Source: a virus. Taken from it: a DNA stretch of 40,567 nucleotides. The position numbers were made by a program, and so were the translations under genes. The stretch is from positions 1-40,567 of the IMG/VR virus record IMGVR_UViG_3300033551_000014; one strand, 5' to 3'. The notes beneath the pieces were generated by a model. That model was given only the letters and a program-made list of their open reading frames with translations. It ran no database searches and had not been told where the DNA came from. Shown here piece after piece: positions 32,255-38,810 of the stretch (within the stretch, counting starts at the first letter, position 1; each line of letters starts with the position of its first letter).

Positions 32255-32403
32255 TTCTCTTCCTTCTCTATGGTGTTTTGTGGGATGGGCTTTGGAGAGG
32301 AAAGATGTAGAAGCCGTTCTTTGTCCCTCGCCCTCCGAATCTTGCCGTACTTGACCCAATATCCGGGGCTGTGACGGTCGCCTTTTCGCGTATCCTTTTT
32401 CAT
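32251..32403 (-). CDS. Small basic protein (50 aa)
   Basis: A 50-codon frame with ATGA overlaps on both sides and an AGGGGAG site. The product is strongly basic (MKKDTRKGDRHSPGYWVKYG). Possibly nucleic-acid binding. Unrecognised. Confidence 0.55.
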   Translation of the reverse strand: MKKDTRKGDRHSPGYWVKYGKIRRARDKERLLHLSSPKPIPQNTIEKEEK

Positions 32404-32576
32404 CTCCCCTTGTACCCTCGATTTACATTCCGAGTAATTAGCTTGCCGTCGCAGTCGATTGTTTTTAGACCACGATCAGAGGCAAACTTGAGAAGAGCAT
32501 TTATCTTCAGTCCCGAATGAATTTGTGTTTCAGTCGTAAGCCGTTCGCCCTTTACCCATACGGAGTACAAATTCAT
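32400..32576 (-). CDS. Small hypothetical protein (58 aa)
   Basis: A 58-codon frame starts at 32576 behind AGGAGAGA and ends in an ATGA overlap. The product (MNLYSVWVKGERLTTETQIH at the start) appears to be a mixed alpha/beta fold. Unrecognised. Confidence 0.55.
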   Translation of the reverse strand: MNLYSVWVKGERLTTETQIHSGLKINALLKFASDRGLKTIDCDGKLITRNVNRGYKGR

Positions 32577-32628
32577 TTTTCTCTCCTATCTGCCTATGAG
32601 TAGACAACACCACCTTTCGACAACACCG

Positions 32629-33015
32629 TCAAGCACTAATTCCATATTTCTCCCACACCCTCTTTGCCTCTCCGGGCATGAGGTTTAGAACGGCTTCGAT
32701 CATTTCGGGCTTGTTCCCCGCAAGTGCCAGTTGCAGGATTTGCCTCTCCCGCTTGCCCATTGGATAGTCCATTTCAGGCGTGTGATTGGCTGGCCGTGGC
32801 TTTGCGTATCGCCCCGCGTCGTCTCTAGGCCGCTCAGGAATAGGCAGGAGGGCCAAAGCTCGGTTTATGTGGCCGGTATTGCCAGTTGAGCCTAAACCCG
32901 CTGTATGAACGCCTGTGGCCACCAAATCCGTATTCTGTCCCATCTCGATCCTCCTGATAAACTGATATTCGACCATTCCGCCTTCTTGTGGGGTGTAAGG
33001 TCTTAGTCTGGGCAT
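32629..33015 (-). CDS. Hypothetical protein with C-terminal helix-turn-helix-like region
   Basis: This 128-residue protein starts behind AGGAGG in an overlap. The last 50 residues (GKRERQILQLALAGNKPEMI, then NLMPGEAKRVW) resemble a sigma-region-4/LuxR-like helix-turn-helix. It could be a DNA-binding regulator, but this rests on pattern alone. Confidence 0.55.
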   Translation of the reverse strand: MPRLRPYTPQEGGMVEYQFIRRIEMGQNTDLVATGVHTAGLGSTGNTGHINRALALLPIPERPRDDAGRYAKPRPANHTPEMDYPMGKRERQILQLALAGNKPEMIEAVLNLMPGEAKRVWEKYGISA

Positions 33016-33578
33016 TCGTCATCCTCCTGGATATGGACTCCTAGCTTGGTTGCCAGCGTCCGGCTTATCTTCACCTGCTCGGAAATGGTCAGGAACTCCC
33101 CCGCAAAGTGCTGATCGGATCGCCTGATTGCCTCCTTGGCAGCTAGTTCCTGCTCAGGCGTTCGTGTCTTTGGATTGATCTTCTCCTCGAAAGCCTCAAC
33201 CATGCTTCTTACCCTCGCCATGGATTCAGGGGTTCTGGCAGCTTCTATGTCTGCGTCGTGGTCCCGTTGCTCTATCTGTCTTACTGCGGCATTGTGCATG
33301 CTCTTCGGGCCGTTAAGATGGCTTTGGACGGAACGAAGGTGTGACGAGAACTGCGCTATATTCGGAGCCCATGTTCTGTTGACGCCCTCTACGCGACCGA
33401 ACAGGAAATCCTCGCACGTGTCGATAATTGCCCCGGTCGTGTACCCATCGCATGCCTCCAGATACATGGCGGCTAGTTTCTGTCCCTCCTCCGCATCATT
33501 TGGATTGTTCAGCGGCAAACGACAGGAGCGGAAAAGCCTCTCGAATGCCTTCGTCACCTTGTATGCGTCGTACGCCAT
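33003..33578 (-). CDS. Hypothetical protein next to replication gene
   Basis: This 191-residue protein is helical and charged. It overlaps the replication-type gene upstream by 83 bases in another frame, with a good GGAGAG site for the start at 33578. It follows a replication-type gene as a helicase loader (lambda P-like) would, but I see no ATPase or DnaC motif. Role unassigned. Confidence 0.6.
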   Translation of the reverse strand: MAYDAYKVTKAFERLFRSCRLPLNNPNDAEEGQKLAAMYLEACDGYTTGAIIDTCEDFLFGRVEGVNRTWAPNIAQFSSHLRSVQSHLNGPKSMHNAAVRQIEQRDHDADIEAARTPESMARVRSMVEAFEEKINPKTRTPEQELAAKEAIRRSDQHFAGEFLTISEQVKISRTLATKLGVHIQEDDECPD

Positions 33579-33867
33579 TATCGCTCTCCATCTGGGCTGC
33601 TAGGTTTCCGAATATCGATCCTACTGATGCAGGTGATAGTTTCCGTGTGTCCTGCAACTCATCCTCCCAACATCCAGCCCGTAGCCATGAGGCAGGGTGT
33701 TTGATGTATTGATGTTCAGTGTTTCTGGTGTGAATGGCATAGCGCTCAACGCCTGCCATTATCTCTTGGTGTGTGGCTGACTTCAGGGCCTTTTCGTAGG
33801 CCTTCTTGGCTTCTAACTTGGCCACCCGACGCGGATAGCATTGCCAGAACGTGTCGAAGCTCATCAT
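33496..33867 (-). CDS. Replication-protein-like C-terminal domain
   Basis: This 123-residue protein matches the C-terminal part of phage O-type replication proteins: FDTFWQCYPRRVAKLEAKKA near residues 4-23, EIMAGVERYAIHT, QYIKHPASWLRAGCWEDE near 53-70. The N-terminal DNA-binding domain of a full O protein is absent, so it is a short form. Such proteins recruit the host helicase at an origin. Two ATGs (33867, 33864) overlap the previous stop. Confidence 0.65.
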   Translation of the reverse strand: MMSFDTFWQCYPRRVAKLEAKKAYEKALKSATHQEIMAGVERYAIHTRNTEHQYIKHPASWLRAGCWEDELQDTRKLSPASVGSIFGNLAAQMESDNGVRRIQGDEGIREAFPLLSFAAEQSK

Positions 33868-34487
33868 GCAACCTCCTCATGGTTCGCCCATGGCTGGCGA
33901 ACGCTCTCTTTTGCCAAAGAGATCAGAACATCACGAAAGGCTGTCGGTGTGGCGTTCGCTTCCTTTTTAGTTAGTGTCGGCTTGTTCGCTGCTTTGCCCC
34001 TTTGGTCATGAAATCCAACCTGATGGCTACCCGCAACTCTGTCCCAACGTAGTTGCGCAGGTTGATCGTAACCTCGGAAATACAACCAAGTAGCCTTTCT
34101 AGCTCGATGGCCATAGGCGGATTGCCAGACTTCCGTTACCCATCCACTCCCGCTACTAATCCACCTTCCAAACTGAGGTCTATGTAAGCCGTGCGCGGCC
34201 CATGCTCTGGATTTAGCCGGATGCTCCAGAACTCCGCCGTATTCGTTTACACTTTTCAGCGCCGACGCAAATGTGCCGCTATCATTCCCCGGTTTATTGT
34301 GGTCGCCACCCCATCTCTTGTGGTTTACCGCTGCTAGGGCACCCCAAAGCTGGCAAGGAGGATGCGCAACAACTGGGTATGGGCCATCATACTCTCTGGC
34401 ATCTCTAGAAATAGGCCAAGGGTCCACTTCTTGAAGTCCGAAGTAGCAACCACCTTCCTGCACAAACAAAGCAGCAACTCTGTACAA
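33864..34487 (-). CDS. Cytosine-methyltransferase-like protein with PC motif
   Basis: This 207-residue protein contains PVVAHPPCQLWGALA near residues 38-52, resembling the catalytic Pro-Cys of DNA cytosine C5 methyltransferases, followed by GGVLEHPAKSRAW near 82-94 (compare the ENV-type motif position) and YGHRARKATWLYFRG near 123-137. It lacks the full set of C5 methylase motifs and a clear SAM loop, so it is a minimal or divergent relative known from many alphaproteobacterial phages. It starts with TTG behind AGGAGAG, just after structured RNA candidate B. It could modify phage DNA against restriction. Confidence 0.65.
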   Translation of the reverse strand: MYRVAALFVQEGGCYFGLQEVDPWPISRDAREYDGPYPVVAHPPCQLWGALAAVNHKRWGGDHNKPGNDSGTFASALKSVNEYGGVLEHPAKSRAWAAHGLHRPQFGRWISSGSGWVTEVWQSAYGHRARKATWLYFRGYDQPAQLRWDRVAGSHQVGFHDQRGKAANKPTLTKKEANATPTAFRDVLISLAKESVRQPWANHEEVA

Positions 34488-34494
34488 TCTTCTC

Positions 34495-35025
34495 TCCTAA
34501 TTCAGCTTACACCTGTCACAGAAGACGTAGGGTGAGGTATCCCTCAGGCTTTACATCTCCGGTATTCTCTGGAGGCTAGTTCAACACAACCGACACTATC
34601 GACACTGTTTGCACTCCGGAAGCTCCCGGGTTCGCTATAGAGGGAGTCACCCCCTGGTACGCGCTTGGCTTATGGCCTAGCACCTCACCACTTTCGTCGT
34701 ATCGTAGGGACCGCTGCCTGCTAAATCCCTATGGCCGTCTTTTGAGCGGGTTCACGTCCCCCGTCTGCCAGCCGGTTATGTTGTAGGCACTGCACGTCAC
34801 TGGTAAGTCTGTGTGGTGTCTCTGGACAAGCCTCAACCATAGGTTCACAGCTTCTAAGCGTGACCTTGGGCAGAACTAGCGATATGTTGGGACTTGGCTG
34901 TTGCAACTAACTAAGGGTTGCGATATTTATAGCCTTATCCGAAACGCGCTGGACCCGCTTTCGGTCTATCGAGGGAGACTTGAGGCCTCCTTAGATAAGC
35001 ACAGTTTTAGACGAGAATTCTATCC
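34495..35025 (-). ncRNA. Large structured noncoding RNA candidate B
   Basis: About 540 bases separate two leftward genes in an operon that otherwise overlaps. Complementary stems (given as + coordinates) include GACGAG 35010-35015 with CTCGTC 35025-35030; GGCT 34896-34899 with AGCC 34931-34934 enclosing GCAAC 34903 and GTTGC 34917; AAGC 34828 with GCTT 34850 enclosing AACC/GGTT; TAGGGA 34705-34710 with TCCCTA 34726-34731; CGGG/CCCG (34747/34760); CTCCC 34623 with GGGAG 34642; CTCC/GGAG (34557/34571); TGAGG 34533 with CCTCA 34542. No long codon-like frame with a ribosome site is present. On the minus strand it shares short blocks with candidate A. No known family recognised. Confidence 0.6.
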
Positions 35026-35028
35026 TCG

Positions 35029-35238
35029 TCAACGCTTCGAGGCTCTTGGGCGAAACCGCTTGGGAGCCTCATGCTTTTCCAAAGCCGTCTTCACTTCGAC
35101 AGCCGGAAAATGCACGGCCTCAATCGTCCAAAACGAACGACCCATGTATACGCGATTTCCAACCAATGCGGTCTTATCGGAAACCATCACGGTCTGCGTG
35201 TTGTCGTCTTTGCGAACTCGACATTCATGCTGGTACAT
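35029..35238 (-). CDS. Small hypothetical protein
   Basis: This 69-residue protein starts at 35238 with AAGGAG six bases in front; longer in-frame starts would run through the hairpin at 35258-35287. The N-terminal part is strand-rich (CRVRKDDNTQTVMVSDKTAL), the tail very basic (PKRFRPRASKR). It may bind nucleic acid. It is directly upstream of structured RNA B. Confidence 0.62.
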   Translation of the reverse strand: MYQHECRVRKDDNTQTVMVSDKTALVGNRVYMGRSFWTIEAVHFPAVEVKTALEKHEAPKRFRPRASKR

Positions 35239-35257
35239 ATTCATCTCCTTTTTCATC

Positions 35258-35287
35258 GCCCCGGTTGGTTTAAACGCCTTCCGGGGC
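35258..35287. terminator. GC-rich hairpin upstream of the 35238 start
   Basis: GCCCCGG at 35258-35264 pairs with CCGGGGC at 35281-35287 around a loop with TTTAA. On the minus strand it is followed not by a U-run but by the ribosome site of the next gene, so there it may act as a processing or attenuating stem. On the + strand TTTCCTTT follows. It matches the hairpin at 2753-2779. Confidence 0.45.
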
Positions 35288-35296
35288 TTTCCTTTC

Positions 35297-35488
35297 CTAA
35301 GCCTTTGGAGGAAGAAAGTGCCTCTTTGCATTTTCTGGTAAAGCATCAACCATCTGTTCTGCGGCTAGTGGGGCGACAGACATTGCTCGACAGAGTGACG
35401 GAATACAAAGAGCCAGTTCGTGGGTCGTTATATCTTCCTTCGGTTGCCAGACGTACTTTAGTTTGAAGATCGACAAAACGTCGCTCAT
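35297..35488 (-). CDS. Small hypothetical protein
   Basis: This 63-residue protein is unrecognised (MSDVLSIFKLKYVWQPKED at the start). It ends ten bases before the GC hairpin and begins after the small structured element at 35529-35627. Confidence 0.6.
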   Translation of the reverse strand: MSDVLSIFKLKYVWQPKEDITTHELALCIPSLCRAMSVAPLAAEQMVDALPENAKRHFLPPKA

Positions 35489-35528
35489 CCTAATTTCCTT
35501 TTCATGAGTTACGTGGTAGGGTGGAGAT

Positions 35529-35627
35529 GTGAGGCGTCGTCTTTGACGTTATGGGTACTAGTCCGGTGCGTTCCCTAGTTTGCGGTTCGAAACGTATTTC
35601 TAGCGCAGTAAGCCGGTCACGCCTCAC
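35529..35627 (-). ncRNA. Small structured RNA candidate C
   Basis: A perfect 9-bp inverted repeat (GTGAGGCGT at 35529-35537, ACGCCTCAC at 35619-35627) closes a 99-base element in the gap 35489-35675. Inside are a CGTC/GACG hairpin, paired CCGG blocks and three CTAG/CTAGT words that may form further pairs. No gene fits. It could be a regulatory leader, a processed small RNA or a protein-binding site. Orientation is assumed from the operon. Confidence 0.5.
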
Positions 35628-35675
35628 TCTCCCCCTCCCAAGCCAATTATTACCTATTAATAGGGGTAGTGGAGA

Positions 35676-36038
35676 CTAGAGGGGACGGAAGAACGGCCAG
35701 ACCTCAACCTTAAGCCCTTTGCACTCTCCGTACTGAAGAGTTATCTTCCGGCATAGGTGGTCATCCTCCACGATCTTATGGCTTACGAGGGCGTCAATCG
35801 CAGCCTTCGCTCTCCCGTCCAAATCTGACCGTACACGGACTTTCTTGGGGTTGATGGTGATACTGACCTCAAACTCCCCTTTCACCTCTCCATGGCCGTT
35901 GTAATCCCACCCAGCGGCATTCTGCCATTGCTTGTATCTGTCGGTTCGAACTCTCCCCTTTCCTGGTACATTGGCGTAGAGAGAATTAACCCCGGGGGGC
36001 ACATGCTCGCTTTCGATGGTGATGGCGGCCTTAGGCAT
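35676..36038 (-). CDS. rusA: RusA family Holliday junction resolvase
   Basis: This 120-residue protein has the RusA length and active-site layout: RSDLDGRAKAAIDAL with Asp72 and Asp74, then VEDDHL with Asp92/93, matching the three catalytic aspartates of RusA (Asp70, Asp72, Asp91 in Escherichia coli). The start at 36038 overlaps the upstream stop. RusA cuts four-way junctions, resolving recombination intermediates or branched concatemers before packaging. Confidence 0.9.
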   Translation of the reverse strand: MPKAAITIESEHVPPGVNSLYANVPGKGRVRTDRYKQWQNAAGWDYNGHGEVKGEFEVSITINPKKVRVRSDLDGRAKAAIDALVSHKIVEDDHLCRKITLQYGECKGLKVEVWPFFRPL

Positions 36039-36237
36039 TCTTGTTCGCTTCCTTGGCCGCAGCTTCGGTTTCAATTTCACGGTCGTAGGCTCGACGGAAA
36101 CGTTCAAACCAGAACTCAGCGGTTTCACGCTTAATACTTACTTCTCGAAACGCCTCGATTAGATCAGACTGAACCTTCTTCCGCCACGTGTATGCGGCAT
36201 TAGCGATTTCCTGCTCTTCGGTTGGTTGCTCGCTCAT
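36031..36237 (-). CDS. Small helical protein
   Basis: This 68-residue protein starts at 36237 behind AAGGTG, in an overlap. It is strongly helical and charged (EAFREVSIKRETAEFWFERF). It overlaps the rusA start. Unrecognised. Confidence 0.62.
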   Translation of the reverse strand: MSEQPTEEQEIANAAYTWRKKVQSDLIEAFREVSIKRETAEFWFERFRRAYDREIETEAAAKEANKNA

Positions 36238-36488
36238 TTTGACACCTTCATAATGATCTTGAACAGTTTGGCATGAAGCCTGCAAAGCCGTTCATCTTGG
36301 CTCCAGTGCCATCCAGTTTCGAGAGGTGAGTCTTGCCATCCCGGCTTTTCCGTAGGATACTTCTTTCGGATCAAAGCACTAGCCTCAGCGTGTGCGGCAC
36401 CCTTCCTAGTCAGGAAGCTTCTGTTGGCAGTCGGAGCATAAAAGGCAGTACGCTGGACTTTACGCAAACTCAGCCCTTCCCAAGCCAT
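36234..36488 (-). CDS. Basic hypothetical protein
   Basis: This 84-residue basic protein is unrecognised; it has TRKGAAHAEASALIRKKYPT in the middle and HWSQDERLCRLHAKLFK near the end. ATGA overlap with the next gene. Confidence 0.62.
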   Translation of the reverse strand: MAWEGLSLRKVQRTAFYAPTANRSFLTRKGAAHAEASALIRKKYPTEKPGWQDSPLETGWHWSQDERLCRLHAKLFKIIMKVSK

Positions 36489-36489
36489 T

Positions 36490-36645
36490 CTAAATCTCCC
36501 CCCTATAAACAGCCCTGGTATTATCCTCTATCGCTTCCATACGTACCTTGTATGAATGCTCTAGGATAATGGCGAAGATGATGCCGCCGAAGATCATGAG
36601 CATGCCAGCAGCCAGCCATAGATAAGACTCTTGTTCGATGGTCAT
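36490..36645 (-). CDS. One-helix membrane protein (51 aa)
   Basis: A 51-codon frame starts in an ATGA overlap at 36645. It has one hydrophobic helix (about residues 8-28, AAGMLMIFGGIIFAIIL) and a charged C-terminal half. Likely cytoplasmic tail anchored in the inner membrane. Role unknown. Confidence 0.58.
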   Translation of the reverse strand: MTIEQESYLWLAAGMLMIFGGIIFAIILEHSYKVRMEAIEDNTRAVYRGEI

Positions 36646-36863
36646 GGGGTGTCCTCACCGAGTTGCGAATCTAGTGCCTCCTGTATTTTCTTGTACTGAT
36701 CTTCCCATGATTTTCCCTTGGTCATCCCTGCTTCGAAGCCCATCTCGTATGCCTGTTTCATCATCCACACACGCTTGACCTTCATCTCCTCAATTGCGAA
36801 CTCACGCCCGGCTCGATATCCAACCTCATGACCTGCCATGAACATGTCTTGGTCTTTGCTCAT
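36642..36863 (-). CDS. Small hypothetical protein
   Basis: This 73-residue helical protein (AGHEVGYRAGREFAIEEMKV) is coupled on both sides by ATGA. The G-E-GYRAGREFA pattern is common in small phage proteins. Function unknown. Confidence 0.62.
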   Translation of the reverse strand: MSKDQDMFMAGHEVGYRAGREFAIEEMKVKRVWMMKQAYEMGFEAGMTKGKSWEDQYKKIQEALDSQLGEDTP

Positions 36864-37051
36864 TCCTTAGGTTCCTTGTTGCGACGATAGGTGACGACTC
36901 GCTCAAGCCCCAATGCGTCTAGGATGGCCTTTCCTGGCTCTCTGCGGCCATTGATAACGTCACTGACGTAGGCTGCGGCAATCCCGTGTTTCTTAGCCCA
37001 CGCTGACTGCGTAGGCTTTGCTTGGGATGCAAGATGCTTGCGAACGTCCAT
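36860..37051 (-). CDS. Cro/XRE-like transcription regulator
   Basis: This 63-residue protein has a helix-turn-helix of the Cro/XRE type: TQSAWAKKHGIAAAYVSDVI then NGRREPGKAILDALGLE. The size suits a lone Cro-type repressor. It is the second gene of the leftward arm, 250 bases from the divergent promoters, so it probably represses or balances early transcription. No partner CI-like repressor is visible. Confidence 0.78.
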   Translation of the reverse strand: MDVRKHLASQAKPTQSAWAKKHGIAAAYVSDVINGRREPGKAILDALGLERVVTYRRNKEPKE

Positions 37052-37239
37052 CAGAACGAGAACTCCCTGACCGTGCCATCCTTGTGGTCACTGGGCTTAG
37101 TCTTAACCCAGCAGTTTGTGTGTTCGCTTCCGGTCACCAGCAGAAAGTTATGACGACGAAAGCCCTTGGGAGCCTTGCCGAAGTCCGTGAGTACATGCTT
37201 ACGGGTCATCAGTTGTGAAACAGTCTTAGGCTTCTTCAT
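37051..37239 (-). CDS. First leftward gene, hypothetical
   Basis: This 62-residue protein starts at 37239 behind GGAGGT. It is basic (SQLMTRKHVLTDFGKAPKGFRRHN). Its stop overlaps the regulator start (TGATG). As the first leftward gene it will be expressed immediately after infection. Unrecognised. Confidence 0.65.
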   Translation of the reverse strand: MKKPKTVSQLMTRKHVLTDFGKAPKGFRRHNFLLVTGSEHTNCWVKTKPSDHKDGTVREFSF

Positions 37240-37255
37240 GTCTACCTCCTTTTTT

Positions 37256-37345
37256 GGTGCACAATTCATCTCACATACGCTTTTTCGCGTCAACGATTAT
37301 TTTTGGTTGACAGCCGATTTTAGATATGGCGATATAGGGACACAA
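37256..37345. promoter_or_regulatory. Divergent early promoters with shared inverted repeat
   Basis: GTCAAC at 37289-37294 and GTTGAC at 37306-37311 form a perfect inverted repeat with an 11-base AT-rich spacer. Each arm supplies a -35 box: rightward TTGACA at 37307-37312 with GATATA about 18 bases on (37331-37336), and leftward TTGACG on the minus strand with a weak ATGAAT-like -10 near 37267-37272. Back-to-back promoters from one palindrome give a natural operator for the Cro-like protein at 36860. The -10 boxes are poor matches. Confidence 0.6.
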
Positions 37346-37358
37346 ACCGAGGTATGAC

Positions 37359-37616
37359 ATGAACACCGAAACACAGAAGAAGATCATTGAAGCCGTGCTT
37401 GGCAGTCCGGTTCGTTCGTCCATGTACGGACTGGCTGGGGAGCGCAACCCTGCTCCCTACGCGGCGGCAGACGACAATGCTCGTCAGGTCCATTTGCACT
37501 TCTCAAGCCATGACGAAGCATCGGCTATTTCCCGGCTTCTGAACTATTGCAGGGATCGTTATCCGGCTAGCACTGCAAGGGCTGAGATGGAATTTGGAAT
37601 GGAGGATGTGGCGTGA
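37359..37616 (+). CDS. First rightward gene, hypothetical
   Basis: This 85-residue protein follows the rightward promoter by about 15 bases of leader. It is mixed helix/strand (NARQVHLHFSSHDEASAISR). Coupled to the next gene by GTGA at 37613. Unrecognised. Confidence 0.68.
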   Translation: MNTETQKKIIEAVLGSPVRSSMYGLAGERNPAPYAAADDNARQVHLHFSSHDEASAISRLLNYCRDRYPASTARAEMEFGMEDVA

Positions 37617-37837
37617 CCGAGTACATTCACAAGATCGTTGGACCGATTGAACTGCAGGAGCACGAGACTTCGGAATTGATGCGCATTAGTGATGGCAGGC
37701 CATTGTGTTGTTCATTTGGGAGTTCGGTATGGCTTGACGCCAACAAATCCCCGTGGGCTGTTCCGGTTCTTGCGCAGATGCGCGGCCTAACCTCGTCCGG
37801 TCGTGGCGGAATCCTTATCTGGGGTGTCAGCGAATGA
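37613..37837 (+). CDS. Small hypothetical protein
   Basis: This 74-residue protein starts with GTG in an overlap. It contains ETSELMRISDGRPLCCSFG. No family recognised. ATGA coupling to the next gene. Confidence 0.65.
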   Translation: MTEYIHKIVGPIELQEHETSELMRISDGRPLCCSFGSSVWLDANKSPWAVPVLAQMRGLTSSGRGGILIWGVSE

Positions 37838-37977
37838 CCTTCCATCCCAAGCCCTACCGCTCCGACTTCAACGGCAAGCTCCAATGGTACACAAGCCACA
37901 AGACAGTAGAGATTGCGACTGTCTTCCTCGTGGTGGTTCTGCCGGTTTCGTGCTTGCTGGCGTCGGTGCTGCCGTGA
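37834..37977 (+). CDS. Tail-anchored membrane peptide (47 aa)
   Basis: This 47-residue protein starts in an ATGA overlap. A basic, aromatic head is followed by one C-terminal hydrophobic helix (TVFLVVVLPVSCLLASVL) that ends at the stop. Its stop overlaps the next GTG. Role unknown. Confidence 0.6.
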   Translation: MTFHPKPYRSDFNGKLQWYTSHKTVEIATVFLVVVLPVSCLLASVLP

Positions 37978-38279
37978 CGGAAATTATCGAAAACAAGACG
38001 AAGGCTATTATTCAATGGCTTAGGTCTCAGGCTCGGTACATCGAGGAAGACCCCAACCGATTTATCATGCATCCGAGCAAGCTTCTAGAAAACATCGCTG
38101 CGGATGAGATGGAGAAGATGATGGAGGAAATTAGGATTCTTCGGGAGACCAACGAGAGGCTGGTATTAGAAGCTATCACACCCTTAGGTGATGAATTTCT
38201 GGAGAAAGCTTTCTCCACACTCGGAGAGGAAATAAAATCCACTTATGAAGCCAACAAGGAAGATTCTAGCGATGGGTGA
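37974..38279 (+). CDS. Helical hypothetical protein
   Basis: This 101-residue protein starts with GTG in a GTGA overlap. It is mainly helical with a coiled-coil-like centre (DEMEKMMEEIRILRETNERL). Unrecognised. Confidence 0.62.
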   Translation: MTEIIENKTKAIIQWLRSQARYIEEDPNRFIMHPSKLLENIAADEMEKMMEEIRILRETNERLVLEAITPLGDEFLEKAFSTLGEEIKSTYEANKEDSSDG

Positions 38280-38508
38280 AATGACTGATAATTTGCGTCG
38301 TGGAGTTCAGGATTATGGCTATAGCCGTATATGGAACATCCCTGCGGCTGACGATCTGATGGATGACGCAGCGGATAGAATTGACGGCCTAGAAGAAGTT
38401 CTGAAGGCATTCCCTATTCGTGAAAACGAAACAGCCGAAGAGTACGTAACGATGGTGTTAGGCTGGTGGGTGACGATGGGTGCAAATTCCGTTTATCTCG
38501 ACACCTAA
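38272..38508 (+). CDS. Small hypothetical protein
   Basis: This 78-residue protein begins at 38272 with GGAAG nine bases in front; ATG 38281 is an alternative. An acidic helix (DDLMDDAADRIDGLEEVLKA) resembles segments common in small phage proteins. Unrecognised. Confidence 0.6.
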   Translation: MGEMTDNLRRGVQDYGYSRIWNIPAADDLMDDAADRIDGLEEVLKAFPIRENETAEEYVTMVLGWWVTMGANSVYLDT

Positions 38509-38521
38509 CCTGAAAAGAAAA

Positions 38522-38553
38522 GGCCCGGAGAGCGTTACGGCTCAATCCGGACC
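38522..38553 (+). terminator. Long hairpin after the first rightward gene block
   Basis: GG-CCGGA at 38522-38529 pairs with TCCGG-CC at 38546-38553 (one C-A mismatch), and GAGC pairs with GCTC inside, closing a six-base loop GTTACG. No U-run follows, so it may be an attenuator or processing site rather than a classical terminator. The gap 38554-38648 after it contains a TACAAT near 38623 that could be a -10 box for the next gene. Confidence 0.45.
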
Positions 38554-38648
38554 TAAGTAGCGGCAGGGGAGGATGAGGGATGCCGCAATCATCTTCTATC
38601 CCACTTCCCCAGCCATATACAATACCCAACCAATGAGGATGATTAGAG

Positions 38649-38810
38649 ATGCACACATATCAGGAATTGCTTGTCCGTCAGCTTGAGACAAGCGTTGATT
38701 TTCTGAAGCACCAGCGGAGCAAGTACGAAGTTGGAACGCCTCAGTTTCATCAGCTAACCAAGGAACTAGCACAGGCTGAGGTTCAGTTGGTTCGGGAGCG
38801 GATTAAATGA
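38649..38810 (+). CDS. Small coiled-coil protein (53 aa)
   Basis: A 53-codon frame starts at 38649 and ends in an ATGA overlap with the next gene. The product is a charged helix (ELLVRQLETSVDFLKHQRSK). Unrecognised. Confidence 0.6.
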   Translation: MHTYQELLVRQLETSVDFLKHQRSKYEVGTPQFHQLTKELAQAEVQLVRERIK

